DNA from: Fimbriimonadaceae bacterium
Lineage (GTDB): Bacteria > Armatimonadota > Fimbriimonadia > Fimbriimonadales > Fimbriimonadaceae
NCBI GenBank assembly: GCA_022842565.1
Contig: JALHPH010000007.1
Coordinates: 1-15,659, forward strand
Reading direction: 5' to 3'
Length of the DNA stretch: 15,659 nt
The notes beneath the pieces were generated by a model that had not been told where the DNA came from, made no database searches, and saw only the letters and a program-made list of their open reading frames with translations. Positions within the stretch are counted from its first letter, which is position 1. Every line of letters begins with the position of its first letter. Shown here piece by piece: positions 7,847-14,189 of this stretch. The translations under genes were made by a program, and so were the position numbers.

Positions 7847-7852
7847 TAGACT
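7847..7852 (+). promoter_or_regulatory. Possible -10 element TAGACT for a leaderless ispA transcript
   Basis: TAGACT ends 6 nt before the GTG at 7859 and there is no Shine-Dalgarno, so transcription would begin at or next to the start codon. No convincing -35 is visible 16-18 nt upstream. Confidence 0.35.
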
Positions 7853-7858
7853 TGCGGT

Positions 7859-8737
7859 GTGGACTTATCAGAGGGACTATCGGCCTATGCTCGTCGGGTC
7901 GATTCCAGACTGAGCCAACTCCTACCCACCAGCGCCGATGAGCCCAAACGGCTGCACGAGGCGATGCGTTACGCGCTGCTTGCGCCCGGCAAACGCATCC
8001 GGCCGGTGCTTTGCATGGAATCGGCCAGGGCCATAGGTGCGGACCCCGCTTTGGCCCTCGATGCAGGATGCGCGCTGGAAATGGTGCACTGTTTTTCGCT
8101 GATCCACGACGACTTGCCGGCAATCGATAACGACGATATGCGCAGAGGTCGGCCCACGGTCCATGTGGCCTTCGGAGAAGCCACTGCCATTTTGGCGGGC
8201 GACGCGCTGTTTGCCCTGGCTTTCGAAGTGATGGCGCGCTGCAGCGACGACCCAACCTTGGCGCTGGCCGCCGTTGCCGAGTTAGCCGTCACCAGCGGTA
8301 CCCGCGGTTTGGTGGGCGGCGAATTGATGGACATTGAAGCCGAAGGCGTGCAACCCAGCGCCGACTTGTTGCAACAAATCCATCATCAGAAGACGGCCGT
8401 GCTGATGGGCTGCTCGTGCGTGATCGGGGGCATCCTGGGAGGAGGAAAGCCGCCGCAGGTCGAAGCGCTCCGGCGTTACGGCATCGCTCTAGGACTCGCG
8501 TTCCAGGTGTACGACGATATCCTCAATGTGGTCGGCGACCCCGAAACGCTGGGCAAGAGCGCGGGCAGCGACGCCGAACGTGGCAAAATGACTTTTCCGG
8601 CGGTGTACGGGCTCGCCGAATCACGCAAGATGGCGGAGGACCTGCGCGACCAAGCGCTCATCGCGCTGCGCGGGCTTCCGGGCGAGGCCACCATGCTGGC
8701 GCAGCTGGCACACTTCGTGGTGAATCGCGAAAGTTAG
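7859..8737 (+). CDS. ispA: Polyprenyl synthetase, IspA type (farnesyl/geranylgeranyl diphosphate synthase)
   Basis: This enzyme condenses isopentenyl diphosphate with allylic diphosphates to give C15 or C20 chains for quinones, undecaprenyl phosphate and carotenoids. The product has 292 residues. The first Asp-rich motif is D-D-L-P-A-I-D-N-D-D followed by M-R-R-G-R-P-T (84-100), with the two-residue insertion typical of bacterial IspA/CrtE. The second is Y-D-D-I-L-N-V-V-G-D (218-227). G-K-R-I-R-P (44-49) binds diphosphate. The residues before the first motif (H-C-F-S-L-I-H) put Phe where E. coli IspA has Tyr, so the product length cannot be fixed from sequence. The GTG at 7859 is the only reasonable start: the next ATG lies past the first helix. 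The stop overlaps the stop of the convergent Clp1-like gene by 4 nt. Confidence 0.9.
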   Translation: MDLSEGLSAYARRVDSRLSQLLPTSADEPKRLHEAMRYALLAPGKRIRPVLCMESARAIGADPALALDAGCALEMVHCFSLIHDDLPAIDNDDMRRGRPTVHVAFGEATAILAGDALFALAFEVMARCSDDPTLALAAVAELAVTSGTRGLVGGELMDIEAEGVQPSADLLQQIHHQKTAVLMGCSCVIGGILGGGKPPQVEALRRYGIALGLAFQVYDDILNVVGDPETLGKSAGSDAERGKMTFPAVYGLAESRKMAEDLRDQALIALRGLPGEATMLAQLAHFVVNRES

Positions 8738-9657
8738 ACTGACCAGGGCTTGATCTCGCCGAGTTCTTTGCCCTCGCCATCGACCCGCAGGCATCCCAGT
8801 TGAAGCGAAGTGGCGACTCCGCCCGGAATTGCCTGTGACCGAACCAAAAATCGGCCCCGAGCGAATTCTGCCCGCTCAATCATGCCGAGCCCGAGTGGTT
8901 CGCCGTTTTGCCGGACGAGCGCGCACACCAGGTGCTCGAAGTCACTCTCCAGAACGTTGTGGAATCGCAGGGTGTGGGTGTGCTGCATGGCCCGGGCGGC
9001 AGCGTTTTCAGGCAGAGATTCGACGCTAATGCCGTAGAGCTGACTGCCGGATTTTTCGGCATACAGAATGGGGTCGAGGAGCGGCTCCTTTGGCAGCCGG
9101 ACAGACTCGCCGCACCCTATCCTCGCGTCGAGGAGAACGGTTTGGTCGAGTGCCACTTCGTGCAGGGCGTTATGCTCTTGCGCCTCGATCCAACGCGAGC
9201 GGCGGCGTGCAGTCTCCACCATCGGCGGCAGAGCGGGCGTCAACGGCACGGTCTCGGGCCCCATGCCCCAGCCCTCCATTTCGATATCGGAGTCCTGCGG
9301 AACCAGGATTTCATCGGGACGTACAATGGCCAGCAAGGCCTGCAAAAGCTGGCGCACCACCGGTTGCGGACGGTAGTTTGGCAGCTGCACCACGAGTTCG
9401 CGCTGGGCTTTGGGCAGCATTTCGGCCGTGGCACGCGCCAGGGCCAAGGGTTGCCGGCTGGCATCGAGCGAGCCCACCAGCCGCCAAGCCAGCGGCTCTT
9501 GCCCGCGCATCAGCACAGCCCGAGCGGGCGGACCGAACTGCGCGTCCATGGGATCCAAAACCAGCAGGTCGCGAGATCCTAAGTGATCGGCCAGCCATGG
9601 GGTCCAGCGGTGAATCGGGGACCCCAAAAGGGCAGTCACGTGTCGACGCTCAGTCAT
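8734..9657 (-). CDS. Clp1/Grc3-like polynucleotide kinase homologue with lost P-loop
   Basis: The product has 307 residues. Its order of motifs matches archaeal and bacterial Clp1/Grc3 RNA 5'-hydroxyl kinases (COG1341). L-V-L-D-P-M-D-A-Q-F-G-P-P (32-44) sits where the family has a D-x-D-x-G-Q...P-P segment, V-G-S-L-D-A-S-R (61-68) where it has F-V-G-T/S-x-S-P, and V-R-P-D-E-I-L-V (112-119) where it has I-x-P-x-x-I-V. The C-terminal domain also fits: L-V-C-A-L (243-247), P-L-G-L-G-M-I-E-R-A-E-F (254-265) and L-G-C-L-R-V-D-G-E-G-K-E-L-G (287-300). The Walker A segment is not there: L-G-S-P-I-H-R-W-T (11-19) replaces G-x-x-x-x-G-K-S-T, so ATP binding should be lost. An in-frame TAG just upstream rules out a longer start. 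It lies 20 nt after prcB, where actinobacteria carry prcA, which it does not resemble. The family call is from memory of motifs only. Confidence 0.6.
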   Translation of the reverse strand: MTERRHVTALLGSPIHRWTPWLADHLGSRDLLVLDPMDAQFGPPARAVLMRGQEPLAWRLVGSLDASRQPLALARATAEMLPKAQRELVVQLPNYRPQPVVRQLLQALLAIVRPDEILVPQDSDIEMEGWGMGPETVPLTPALPPMVETARRRSRWIEAQEHNALHEVALDQTVLLDARIGCGESVRLPKEPLLDPILYAEKSGSQLYGISVESLPENAAARAMQHTHTLRFHNVLESDFEHLVCALVRQNGEPLGLGMIERAEFARGRFLVRSQAIPGGVATSLQLGCLRVDGEGKELGEIKPWSV

Positions 9658-9677
9658 GGGCTGGCGCTAGTATGGCG

Positions 9678-10424
9678 TTATTCCGACTTTGATTTGCGCG
9701 CTCGGGCGATGAGCACTTCAAGCTCCTTGCCCTCGATCAGCTGGTTACCGTCGGCGGTGAGGTCACGCACGATCGGCGGGTGCTTGGCCAGTCCGCCTGT
9801 TGCCGAGTCAAGATCAGCCGCAATGAGCAACATCCGCAAGGCATCCACGAGGACATCATCGCGCTTTCTCAAATGCCATGGACCGGATTGGTTGGCCACG
9901 TAATCAAAAATGCCGCGAATCCGCTCGGAGCCGCTGCCAGCCGAGGCATGATCGCCCAACTCGAATCGGGCGCCCGCGGTATCGAACGAATACACGCCGA
10001 ACCGTTGGTGCTTGGGGTCATAGGCCGCAAGGATTGGAATGAACACGCCGATGCCGTTCATTGCCATGCCTAGGTTCTGCGAAAGCGCCTTGCTGATTTC
10101 CTGCAGCTTTCCGTCCAGAGACATTTCTTGCAGGTGCATGCGGCGGTAGTACTTGAAGCTGTGTTTGAGCAGTCGGCAGATTTCAATGCTGCGCGCGAAG
10201 GATCCGCTAATGGCGATGACCGTGCTATCGTCCAGCGCGAAGAGCTTCTCGGCTTGGTCGTACATCACCAGGTTGCCCATGGTTGCCAATCGGTCGGCCA
10301 GCGTGACGACGCCACCGTTGTATTTGATCGACAGCACCGTAGTGCCGTGAATCTCCTCGGCGACCATTGGCTTGGGCGCATAGCCAACCAGATCGAAGAA
10401 GGATTTGGGGCGATCCAGGTTCAT
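9678..10424 (-). CDS. prcB: Proteasome beta subunit (20S core protease)
   Basis: This is an N-terminal nucleophile hydrolase that forms the proteolytic beta rings of the bacterial 20S proteasome. The product has 248 residues. The 27-residue propeptide ends H-G before T-T-V-L-S-I, so Thr28 becomes Thr1 after self-cleavage. Counted from there, Asp17 (T-L-A-D-R, residue 44) and Lys33 (A-E-K-L, residue 60) of the catalytic triad are present. S-A-G-S-G-S (161-166) and A-D-L-D-S-A-T-G-G (203-211) are the usual later motifs, so it should be active. The ATG overlaps the UBact stop as ATGA and has GGAG 6 nt upstream. No alpha subunit (prcA) follows; either it lies elsewhere or the core differs. A PrcB-only HslV-like peptidase is less likely, since the propeptide and the neighbours fit a UBact proteasome. 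Confidence 0.93.
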   Translation of the reverse strand: MNLDRPKSFFDLVGYAPKPMVAEEIHGTTVLSIKYNGGVVTLADRLATMGNLVMYDQAEKLFALDDSTVIAISGSFARSIEICRLLKHSFKYYRRMHLQEMSLDGKLQEISKALSQNLGMAMNGIGVFIPILAAYDPKHQRFGVYSFDTAGARFELGDHASAGSGSERIRGIFDYVANQSGPWHLRKRDDVLVDALRMLLIAADLDSATGGLAKHPPIVRDLTADGNQLIEGKELEVLIARARKSKSE

Positions 10425-10597
10425 TGCCCGCTCCGTTGGCGGTATTTCTTGGCCTGGTCGGGGTCAATGCGCTTGAGCCTTTCGCGCAACGGATTGGCCG
10501 GGGCTGGTCGGTCCAGGTTCGGCTTGCTGGGACCGTCCTCGTCCGCGTGTTTGCGCTCGGGGGTCGGTTCTTGGGGTCTTGTGATGCGATCAGGCAT
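10421..10597 (-). CDS. ubact: UBact, a Pup-like protein modifier
   Basis: This 58-residue protein begins M-P-D-R-I-T-R-P-Q-E and ends with I-D-P-D-Q-A-K-K-Y-R-Q-R-S-G-Q. It is Pro, Asp, Glu, Lys and Arg rich and likely disordered. The C-terminus K-Y-R-Q-R-S-G-Q is the hallmark of UBact, the Pup relative of Gram-negative bacteria; actinobacterial Pup ends G-G-Q or G-G-E. As with Gln-ended Pup, Dop should deamidate the last Gln to Glu, and a PafA-type ligase would then join it to substrate lysines and mark them for the proteasome. L-R-E-R-L-K-R-I (37-44) could form the helix read by the ring ATPase. The start has TTGGAG 7 nt upstream and overlaps the dop stop by 8 nt; the stop overlaps prcB by 4 nt. 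That placement between dop and prcB, as in actinobacterial dop-pup-prcB, is strong support. Confidence 0.92.
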   Translation of the reverse strand: MPDRITRPQEPTPERKHADEDGPSKPNLDRPAPANPLRERLKRIDPDQAKKYRQRSGQ

Positions 10598-12050
10598 TAA
10601 TCTGCTCCAATAGGTTGATGAAGTCTTCTACGTTGTGAGCGCCTGCCAGCGCTGCGTAATCTCGGTCGGGAAGCAACTCGATGGTGCGCCCAGCCAAAGT
10701 GAAACCCCGCCAGTTGGCTTGGGTAAGGTGCTCACGGAATCTTTGGACTGCTAGCGCCCGAGCCCAGGCCCGGGTTGGCTCTTGGGGCAATGCACTCTCC
10801 GTGAGAGCGGGTGGGGCTTCGACATGCTCCATGGCAATGAGATCGCTAAAAAGGGTGGTTTCGGTCGAAATCTCGGCGTACGCAAGGTCAATCGACTGCA
10901 GTTCGGGAGAGCCCGGCGCGTAACCCTCGTCCTCGCGCACCCACTCCGTGAGCCTCAGCTTCGCGGCCCAATCCACGTGCACGGCGAAATGGTCGGGATC
11001 AGCGCTAAACGCATCCAGCAAGCCGCGGCATTCGGTCAGGAGCAGCGATTCGGCGGGCGTCAGGGTCAGCGTGGCCTCGGCAGCAGCCAGATACGACTCC
11101 AGAACTTGCGGCGCGGTGGTCCAGCTGGCTCCTTCGAGCGGCAGACGTGCATCGCAGCTGAGGTCTCGGCTCACGACCTTGGCGGCTTGCACGGGGTCTT
11201 TCAACTTGAAAACTGGGCACTGGCCCTGAAGAAGCAAGCGGATGGCAAGCTGCACCAAGAAGACCTTTCGACGAGTCGCGCTGAAAATTCGGTTAGCATC
11301 GCCTGCGATCACGTGAAGGCGGATGAACCGGTCGGCGGGGGCGTGAGGCTCGTCGCGGGTGTTGAAGAGCGGTCGGCGATACAGGGTCTCCACGTTCACC
11401 GGTTCCATGAAGAAATCGGCCCGCTGGCTCAGCTGAAAAGGGCACGGGTCGCCGTTCTCGCTCCCGACCTTGCCCGCGCCGCAAAGCATTGGTCGCGTCA
11501 CCAGGAGCGGCAACAAGCCCTGCACCAAATCTTGGGCCGCGAGCGTTCGCGGGACCAGGTAGCTCTCATGGGTGCCGTAGCTAGCGCCGTGAAAATCGGT
11601 GTTGTTCTTGTAGGTTTCGGTGGCTTGGCCGGTTTTTTCGCTGAATGCCCTGGCTGCCAGGGCGACGCGCTTCTCGCCGAGCAGGTCCTCCCATGCCACG
11701 GCGTGAGCCGTCCAGCACTCGGGGGTCGCGTATTCGGGGTGGCCGTGGTCGTTATAGAACCTTGCGCCGCGCTCGGTGATGCGGTCTTGCCGCAGGTCAC
11801 GGTCGCTCGGTCGGTTCGGACGGGTTTCGAAAGCCTGGTCGCGGGGATCGACGCTCAGCCGGTCGACCGAGAAACCGCGCAGGTCTCGGCGCGGATGCTC
11901 GTCTCGATCATCCCAGCCAGAAAAAGCGAGGCCGGGCTCGTTGCAAACGAGCCCGGCCACATCCTGAATTTGGTCCTCCGGCCCACGTCCCTCAATGGCG
12001 ATTCCGTATTCGGTTTCGATCCCACAGAGGATGCGAGGTTCGGAGGTCAT
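10590..12050 (-). CDS. dop: Dop, deamidase/deconjugase of the Pup/UBact modifier
   Basis: Dop belongs to the carboxylate-amine ligase (glutamine synthetase-like) fold with PafA. It deamidates the C-terminal Gln of the modifier and removes the modifier from substrates. The product has 486 residues, the normal length. G-I-E-T-E-Y-G (10-16) holds the metal-binding Glu pair, and F-Y-N-D-H-G-H-P-E-Y (98-107) holds the nucleophile Asp (Asp101). Y-K-N-N-T-D, G-A-S-Y-G-T-H-E-S-Y-L and F-N-T-R-D-E-P-H-A follow. I call it Dop, not PafA, from the long insert with R-R-D-L-R-G-F (54-60; the Dop loop region), F-Q-L-S-Q-R-A-D-F, D-W-A-A-K-L-R-L and the C-terminal V-E-D-F-I-N-L-L-E-Q. The ATG at 12050 follows the TAG of the lipoprotein gene after one base; the frame is open 31 codons further upstream, but family similarity begins here. 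A terminator-like hairpin lies in codons 31-41. Confidence 0.92.
   Translation of the reverse strand: MTSEPRILCGIETEYGIAIEGRGPEDQIQDVAGLVCNEPGLAFSGWDDRDEHPRRDLRGFSVDRLSVDPRDQAFETRPNRPSDRDLRQDRITERGARFYNDHGHPEYATPECWTAHAVAWEDLLGEKRVALAARAFSEKTGQATETYKNNTDFHGASYGTHESYLVPRTLAAQDLVQGLLPLLVTRPMLCGAGKVGSENGDPCPFQLSQRADFFMEPVNVETLYRRPLFNTRDEPHAPADRFIRLHVIAGDANRIFSATRRKVFLVQLAIRLLLQGQCPVFKLKDPVQAAKVVSRDLSCDARLPLEGASWTTAPQVLESYLAAAEATLTLTPAESLLLTECRGLLDAFSADPDHFAVHVDWAAKLRLTEWVREDEGYAPGSPELQSIDLAYAEISTETTLFSDLIAMEHVEAPPALTESALPQEPTRAWARALAVQRFREHLTQANWRGFTLAGRTIELLPDRDYAALAGAHNVEDFINLLEQINA
10605..10610 (-). promoter_or_regulatory. Ribosome binding site (TTGGAG) of ubact, inside the end of dop
   Basis: GGAG lies 7 nt before the ATG at 10597 and within the last codons of dop. 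It supports the short ubact ORF as a translated gene rather than a chance frame. Confidence 0.65.
11921..11958 (-). terminator. Terminator-like hairpin inside the 5' part of dop
   Basis: On the minus strand GGCCGGGCTCGTT, a 3-nt TGC loop and AACGAGCCCGGCC form a perfect 13-bp GC-rich stem (11958-11930). TCGC and then TTTTT (11925-11921) follow. The order stem then T-run fits an intrinsic terminator or pause site for the dop mRNA direction only; the plus direction has no T-run. The T-run begins 4 nt after the stem, so termination may be partial. It lies within codons 31-45 of dop, in a poorly conserved part of the protein. Confidence 0.45.
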
Positions 12051-12051
12051 C

Positions 12052-13362
12052 CTATCGTCGGTAGACCGTGAATCCACCCAGCGCAGGGAAGGTCCAGCTG
12101 CCCGGAGGCGTGCCCACGACGTCCCACTCGCCGCCGCGGACAAAACCGTCGGACGAAAGCACCAGGTTCGAAACGGTACCGGTTACTTCGACGGAAGGTA
12201 CTGCATCGTCAATGGTTCCAATTGGGAATAGGCGGAAGGTACCGCGTGTTGGGTTGCCGCTGGTGTTGTAGAACACTTGGCCCTGCCACATGGCGGTGAT
12301 GGTGGTTCCGGAGGTGCGGAAGATCACAAACTGCTGCTCTTCGATGTCGCTTGGATTGTCGGTTTCGCGGCTGCTTGGGAACGCAACAGCGCTGTAGGTA
12401 TCCGTCGGAGTAATCGTTCGATCCCAGTTCTTCCAAGATCCCACCAAGCTGGTCACGGCTGTGTTGCTGGGTGTTTCGTCATCCAACACAAAGACGTTTG
12501 CAGCTTGCGTTTGTTGACCAGTTGGGCCGATGAGCGGGCCGGTGCTGACCTTACCGCCTCGAATCACAACTGGATCAATCAGCTGGAAGTTGCTGGAGTC
12601 ACCCATGCCTTGGCTCATCGCGATGCCGTCACCGCTGTAGAACACTCGGTCGGCTTGTCCTCCGCCGCCCAAGAGCGTCGGTCGCTCGCCGGAAGGGATG
12701 CCGCTGATATCAAACGCAACGTAGCCGTTGAAGTTAGAGTTGATAGAGCGCGTCACTGTATCGTAGTTGGCAGCCACGAACTGGTCAGTGTTGAAAACCA
12801 CGCGGTTTTGCGCGGTGGAAAAGCTGACCATTGCCTCATCCACCCGGAGCGTCACGGCCGAGATACGACCAGGGACCAAGCGAATATTGGTGTCGAACGG
12901 GGCCGGTGGCACATAAGCGATCACCGAAGGCGGCGTGAGTGCTTGCAGGTTCGTTCCGACGATTTCGTACATCGTACGAATCTCGAGTGGGTGCTGGCCG
13001 AAGCTTCGCCCAGACACCCCGTTTAGTGCAACCGGGTAAGTGAAATTGTTGATGGTATAGCCATCGAGTCGCACTCTCACTTCTGCCGTCGTGATGTCAT
13101 CGGCCGAGGGAATCGTATCATTCACGCCATTTTGGTAGCGGACCTGACTGATGCCAGCGACTTGCGAGGGGCCGCGCGACGAGCGCGAGGAACCCGACAG
13201 GTAGGTCGTCTGCATCGACGCAGTCGTGCCGAGCGACACCGTGGGACGCGAACGCGTTCGATCCGGTGGCGGAACAACTCCGCCAGCGTCACCGCCTCCA
13301 CCGCCACAGCCGACCACCACAGTCAGCGCTACCAGAAAAATACTAAGAGTCCGTACACTCAC
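12052..13362 (-). CDS. Uncharacterised lipoprotein
   Basis: From the GTG at 13362 the product has 436 residues. It starts V-S-V-R-T-L-S-I-F-L-V-A-L-T-V-V-V-G-C, a good lipoprotein signal with the lipidated Cys at 19, then a Gly-rich linker (C-G-G-G-G-G-D-A-G-G). The rest is Ser, Thr, Val and Asn rich, probably beta-sheet, without Cys or a catalytic motif that I can see; S-W-T-F-P-A-L-G-G-F-T-V-Y-R-R ends it. I do not recognise the family. The frame is open to an ATG at 13464 that overlaps the stop of the preceding gene as ATGA. That start would put 34 extra residues before the signal, which would spoil it, so I prefer the GTG; GTAAGG lies about 8 nt before it and a -10-like TATACT lies further up. 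The gene ends one base before dop, so it is probably transcribed together with the proteasome genes. Confidence 0.75.
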   Translation of the reverse strand: MSVRTLSIFLVALTVVVGCGGGGGDAGGVVPPPDRTRSRPTVSLGTTASMQTTYLSGSSRSSRGPSQVAGISQVRYQNGVNDTIPSADDITTAEVRVRLDGYTINNFTYPVALNGVSGRSFGQHPLEIRTMYEIVGTNLQALTPPSVIAYVPPAPFDTNIRLVPGRISAVTLRVDEAMVSFSTAQNRVVFNTDQFVAANYDTVTRSINSNFNGYVAFDISGIPSGERPTLLGGGGQADRVFYSGDGIAMSQGMGDSSNFQLIDPVVIRGGKVSTGPLIGPTGQQTQAANVFVLDDETPSNTAVTSLVGSWKNWDRTITPTDTYSAVAFPSSRETDNPSDIEEQQFVIFRTSGTTITAMWQGQVFYNTSGNPTRGTFRLFPIGTIDDAVPSVEVTGTVSNLVLSSDGFVRGGEWDVVGTPPGSWTFPALGGFTVYRR

Positions 13363-13460
13363 GTTGATTACCTTACCTTCACGCACACGCGCAGTTCCGA
13401 TCCCAAAGTATAGACCGGTCCCACCCTTTGACGTGTCCTGTGCCTCGGAAGTTTGCTGTT

Positions 13461-14123
13461 TCATTTGGTTTCGACGATCTCAGCCAAAAATTTTCCGCTC
13501 GCTTCGGTACCGAGCATCGCGATGTTCATCCCCTCATAAGTGCCGATCACTTTGTGGATCGTGCCTTCCGGCGTGATGTGGCAGGTCAAGTCAGCGCGCA
13601 TCGTGCCGGGAATTTCTTTGAGCTTGACCCGGATCACCATCACCTCCGTCTCGCCCAGCATCTCGTTTTTGGTCCATTCTGCGGTCCGTTCGAAGGAAGG
13701 GACTTTCTTGTCGGAGGAGAGGGGGGTGGTCCAGGTCAGCGGTTTGCCAATCTCCAATGTGCCGTCTGGCCAAGCGAAGATAGCCATGATGAGGAGCCGC
13801 GGCGCATCGAGGACAGGAAGCGTGGATTTGATCGAAGTCATCGCTCCTTTCGGGTCGGTACCGACCGTGGCGGTAGAGGATTTAGCAAACGGGAACGGGC
13901 TGCCGTTCACTTCAACGACGAACTCCGTGAACTTGAATTCGAGCGTGAACCCGCCAGAATCAGCTTTGGCACGCGTTTGCTCCAGCAGGAACTTGGCATC
14001 GGCGGTCGTACTCCCCGATTCCAGTGTGGCGGACACTCGGTGCGTGATGCTCTCGGGCGGAGCCGCCGAGAGAGGAGCGATTTGGCCAGTGGCGGCCAGG
14101 AGTGCGAGTCCGGTGAGAGTCAT
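13461..14123 (-). CDS. Uncharacterised exported protein
   Basis: The product has 220 residues. The N-terminus M-T-L-T-G-L-A-L-L-A-A-T-G-Q-I-A-P-L-S-A-A-P-P is a Sec signal, probably cut after L-S-A-A. The mature part has alternating polar and hydrophobic stretches (F-T-L-E-F-K-F-T-E-F-V-V-E-V) and looks like an all-beta, antiparallel domain. I see no catalytic motif and do not recognise the family. The frame is open far upstream, but that region is antisense to yceD, and the signal peptide sets the start at the ATG at 14123. TAAACT lies 7 nt before the ATG and there is no Shine-Dalgarno, so this may be the first gene, with a leaderless transcript, of the run leading to dop, ubact and prcB. 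The stop overlaps the upstream ATG option of the lipoprotein gene (ATGA). Confidence 0.75.
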   Translation of the reverse strand: MTLTGLALLAATGQIAPLSAAPPESITHRVSATLESGSTTADAKFLLEQTRAKADSGGFTLEFKFTEFVVEVNGSPFPFAKSSTATVGTDPKGAMTSIKSTLPVLDAPRLLIMAIFAWPDGTLEIGKPLTWTTPLSSDKKVPSFERTAEWTKNEMLGETEVMVIRVKLKEIPGTMRADLTCHITPEGTIHKVIGTYEGMNIAMLGTEASGKFLAEIVETK

Positions 14124-14130
14124 ACCGACC

Positions 14131-14136
14131 AGTTTA
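14131..14136 (-). promoter_or_regulatory. Possible -10 element TAAACT for the exported-protein/dop/ubact/prcB operon
   Basis: TAAACT on the minus strand ends 7 nt before the ATG at 14123, with no Shine-Dalgarno between. A perfect TTGACA (14150-14145) is only 8 nt upstream, too close to serve as its -35. Confidence 0.4.
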
Positions 14137-14174
14137 GCCCGCGCTGTCAAGTGTCCTATTAAGAGGGCGCTGGG

Positions 14175-14180
14175 TAAACT
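14175..14180 (+). promoter_or_regulatory. Possible -10 element TAAACT for yceD-plsX
   Basis: TAAACT ends 9 nt before the ATG at 14190. There is no Shine-Dalgarno in the gap and no clear -35. The same hexamer serves the divergent gene on the other strand 38 bp away. Confidence 0.4.
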
Positions 14181-14189
14181 CACTGGTTC

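Noticed and set aside
7803..8255. A 151-codon N-terminal extension of the DUF1015 frame
   Set aside because: It is Arg/Trp/Pro-rich, antisense to ispA, and DUF1015 proteins begin at the ATG at 7802.
8734..9657. The gene after prcB read as a diverged prcA
   Set aside because: It lacks the proteasome alpha N-terminal helix and strand pattern, is longer than PrcA, and its motifs fit the Clp1/Grc3 family instead.
10782..12071. A 429-codon plus-strand frame opposite dop
   Set aside because: It is the antisense shadow of dop, which has clear conserved motifs; GC-rich coding DNA often leaves such frames open.
13363..13464. An upstream ATG start for the lipoprotein gene, overlapping the preceding stop as ATGA
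   Set aside because: It would put 34 residues in front of the lipoprotein signal. The GTG at 13362 gives a normal signal; still, the ATGA overlap keeps the alternative possible.
14131..14150. TTGACA and TAAACT as a normal -35/-10 promoter pair
   Set aside because: The spacer is only 8 nt, far too short for a sigma-70 type promoter.
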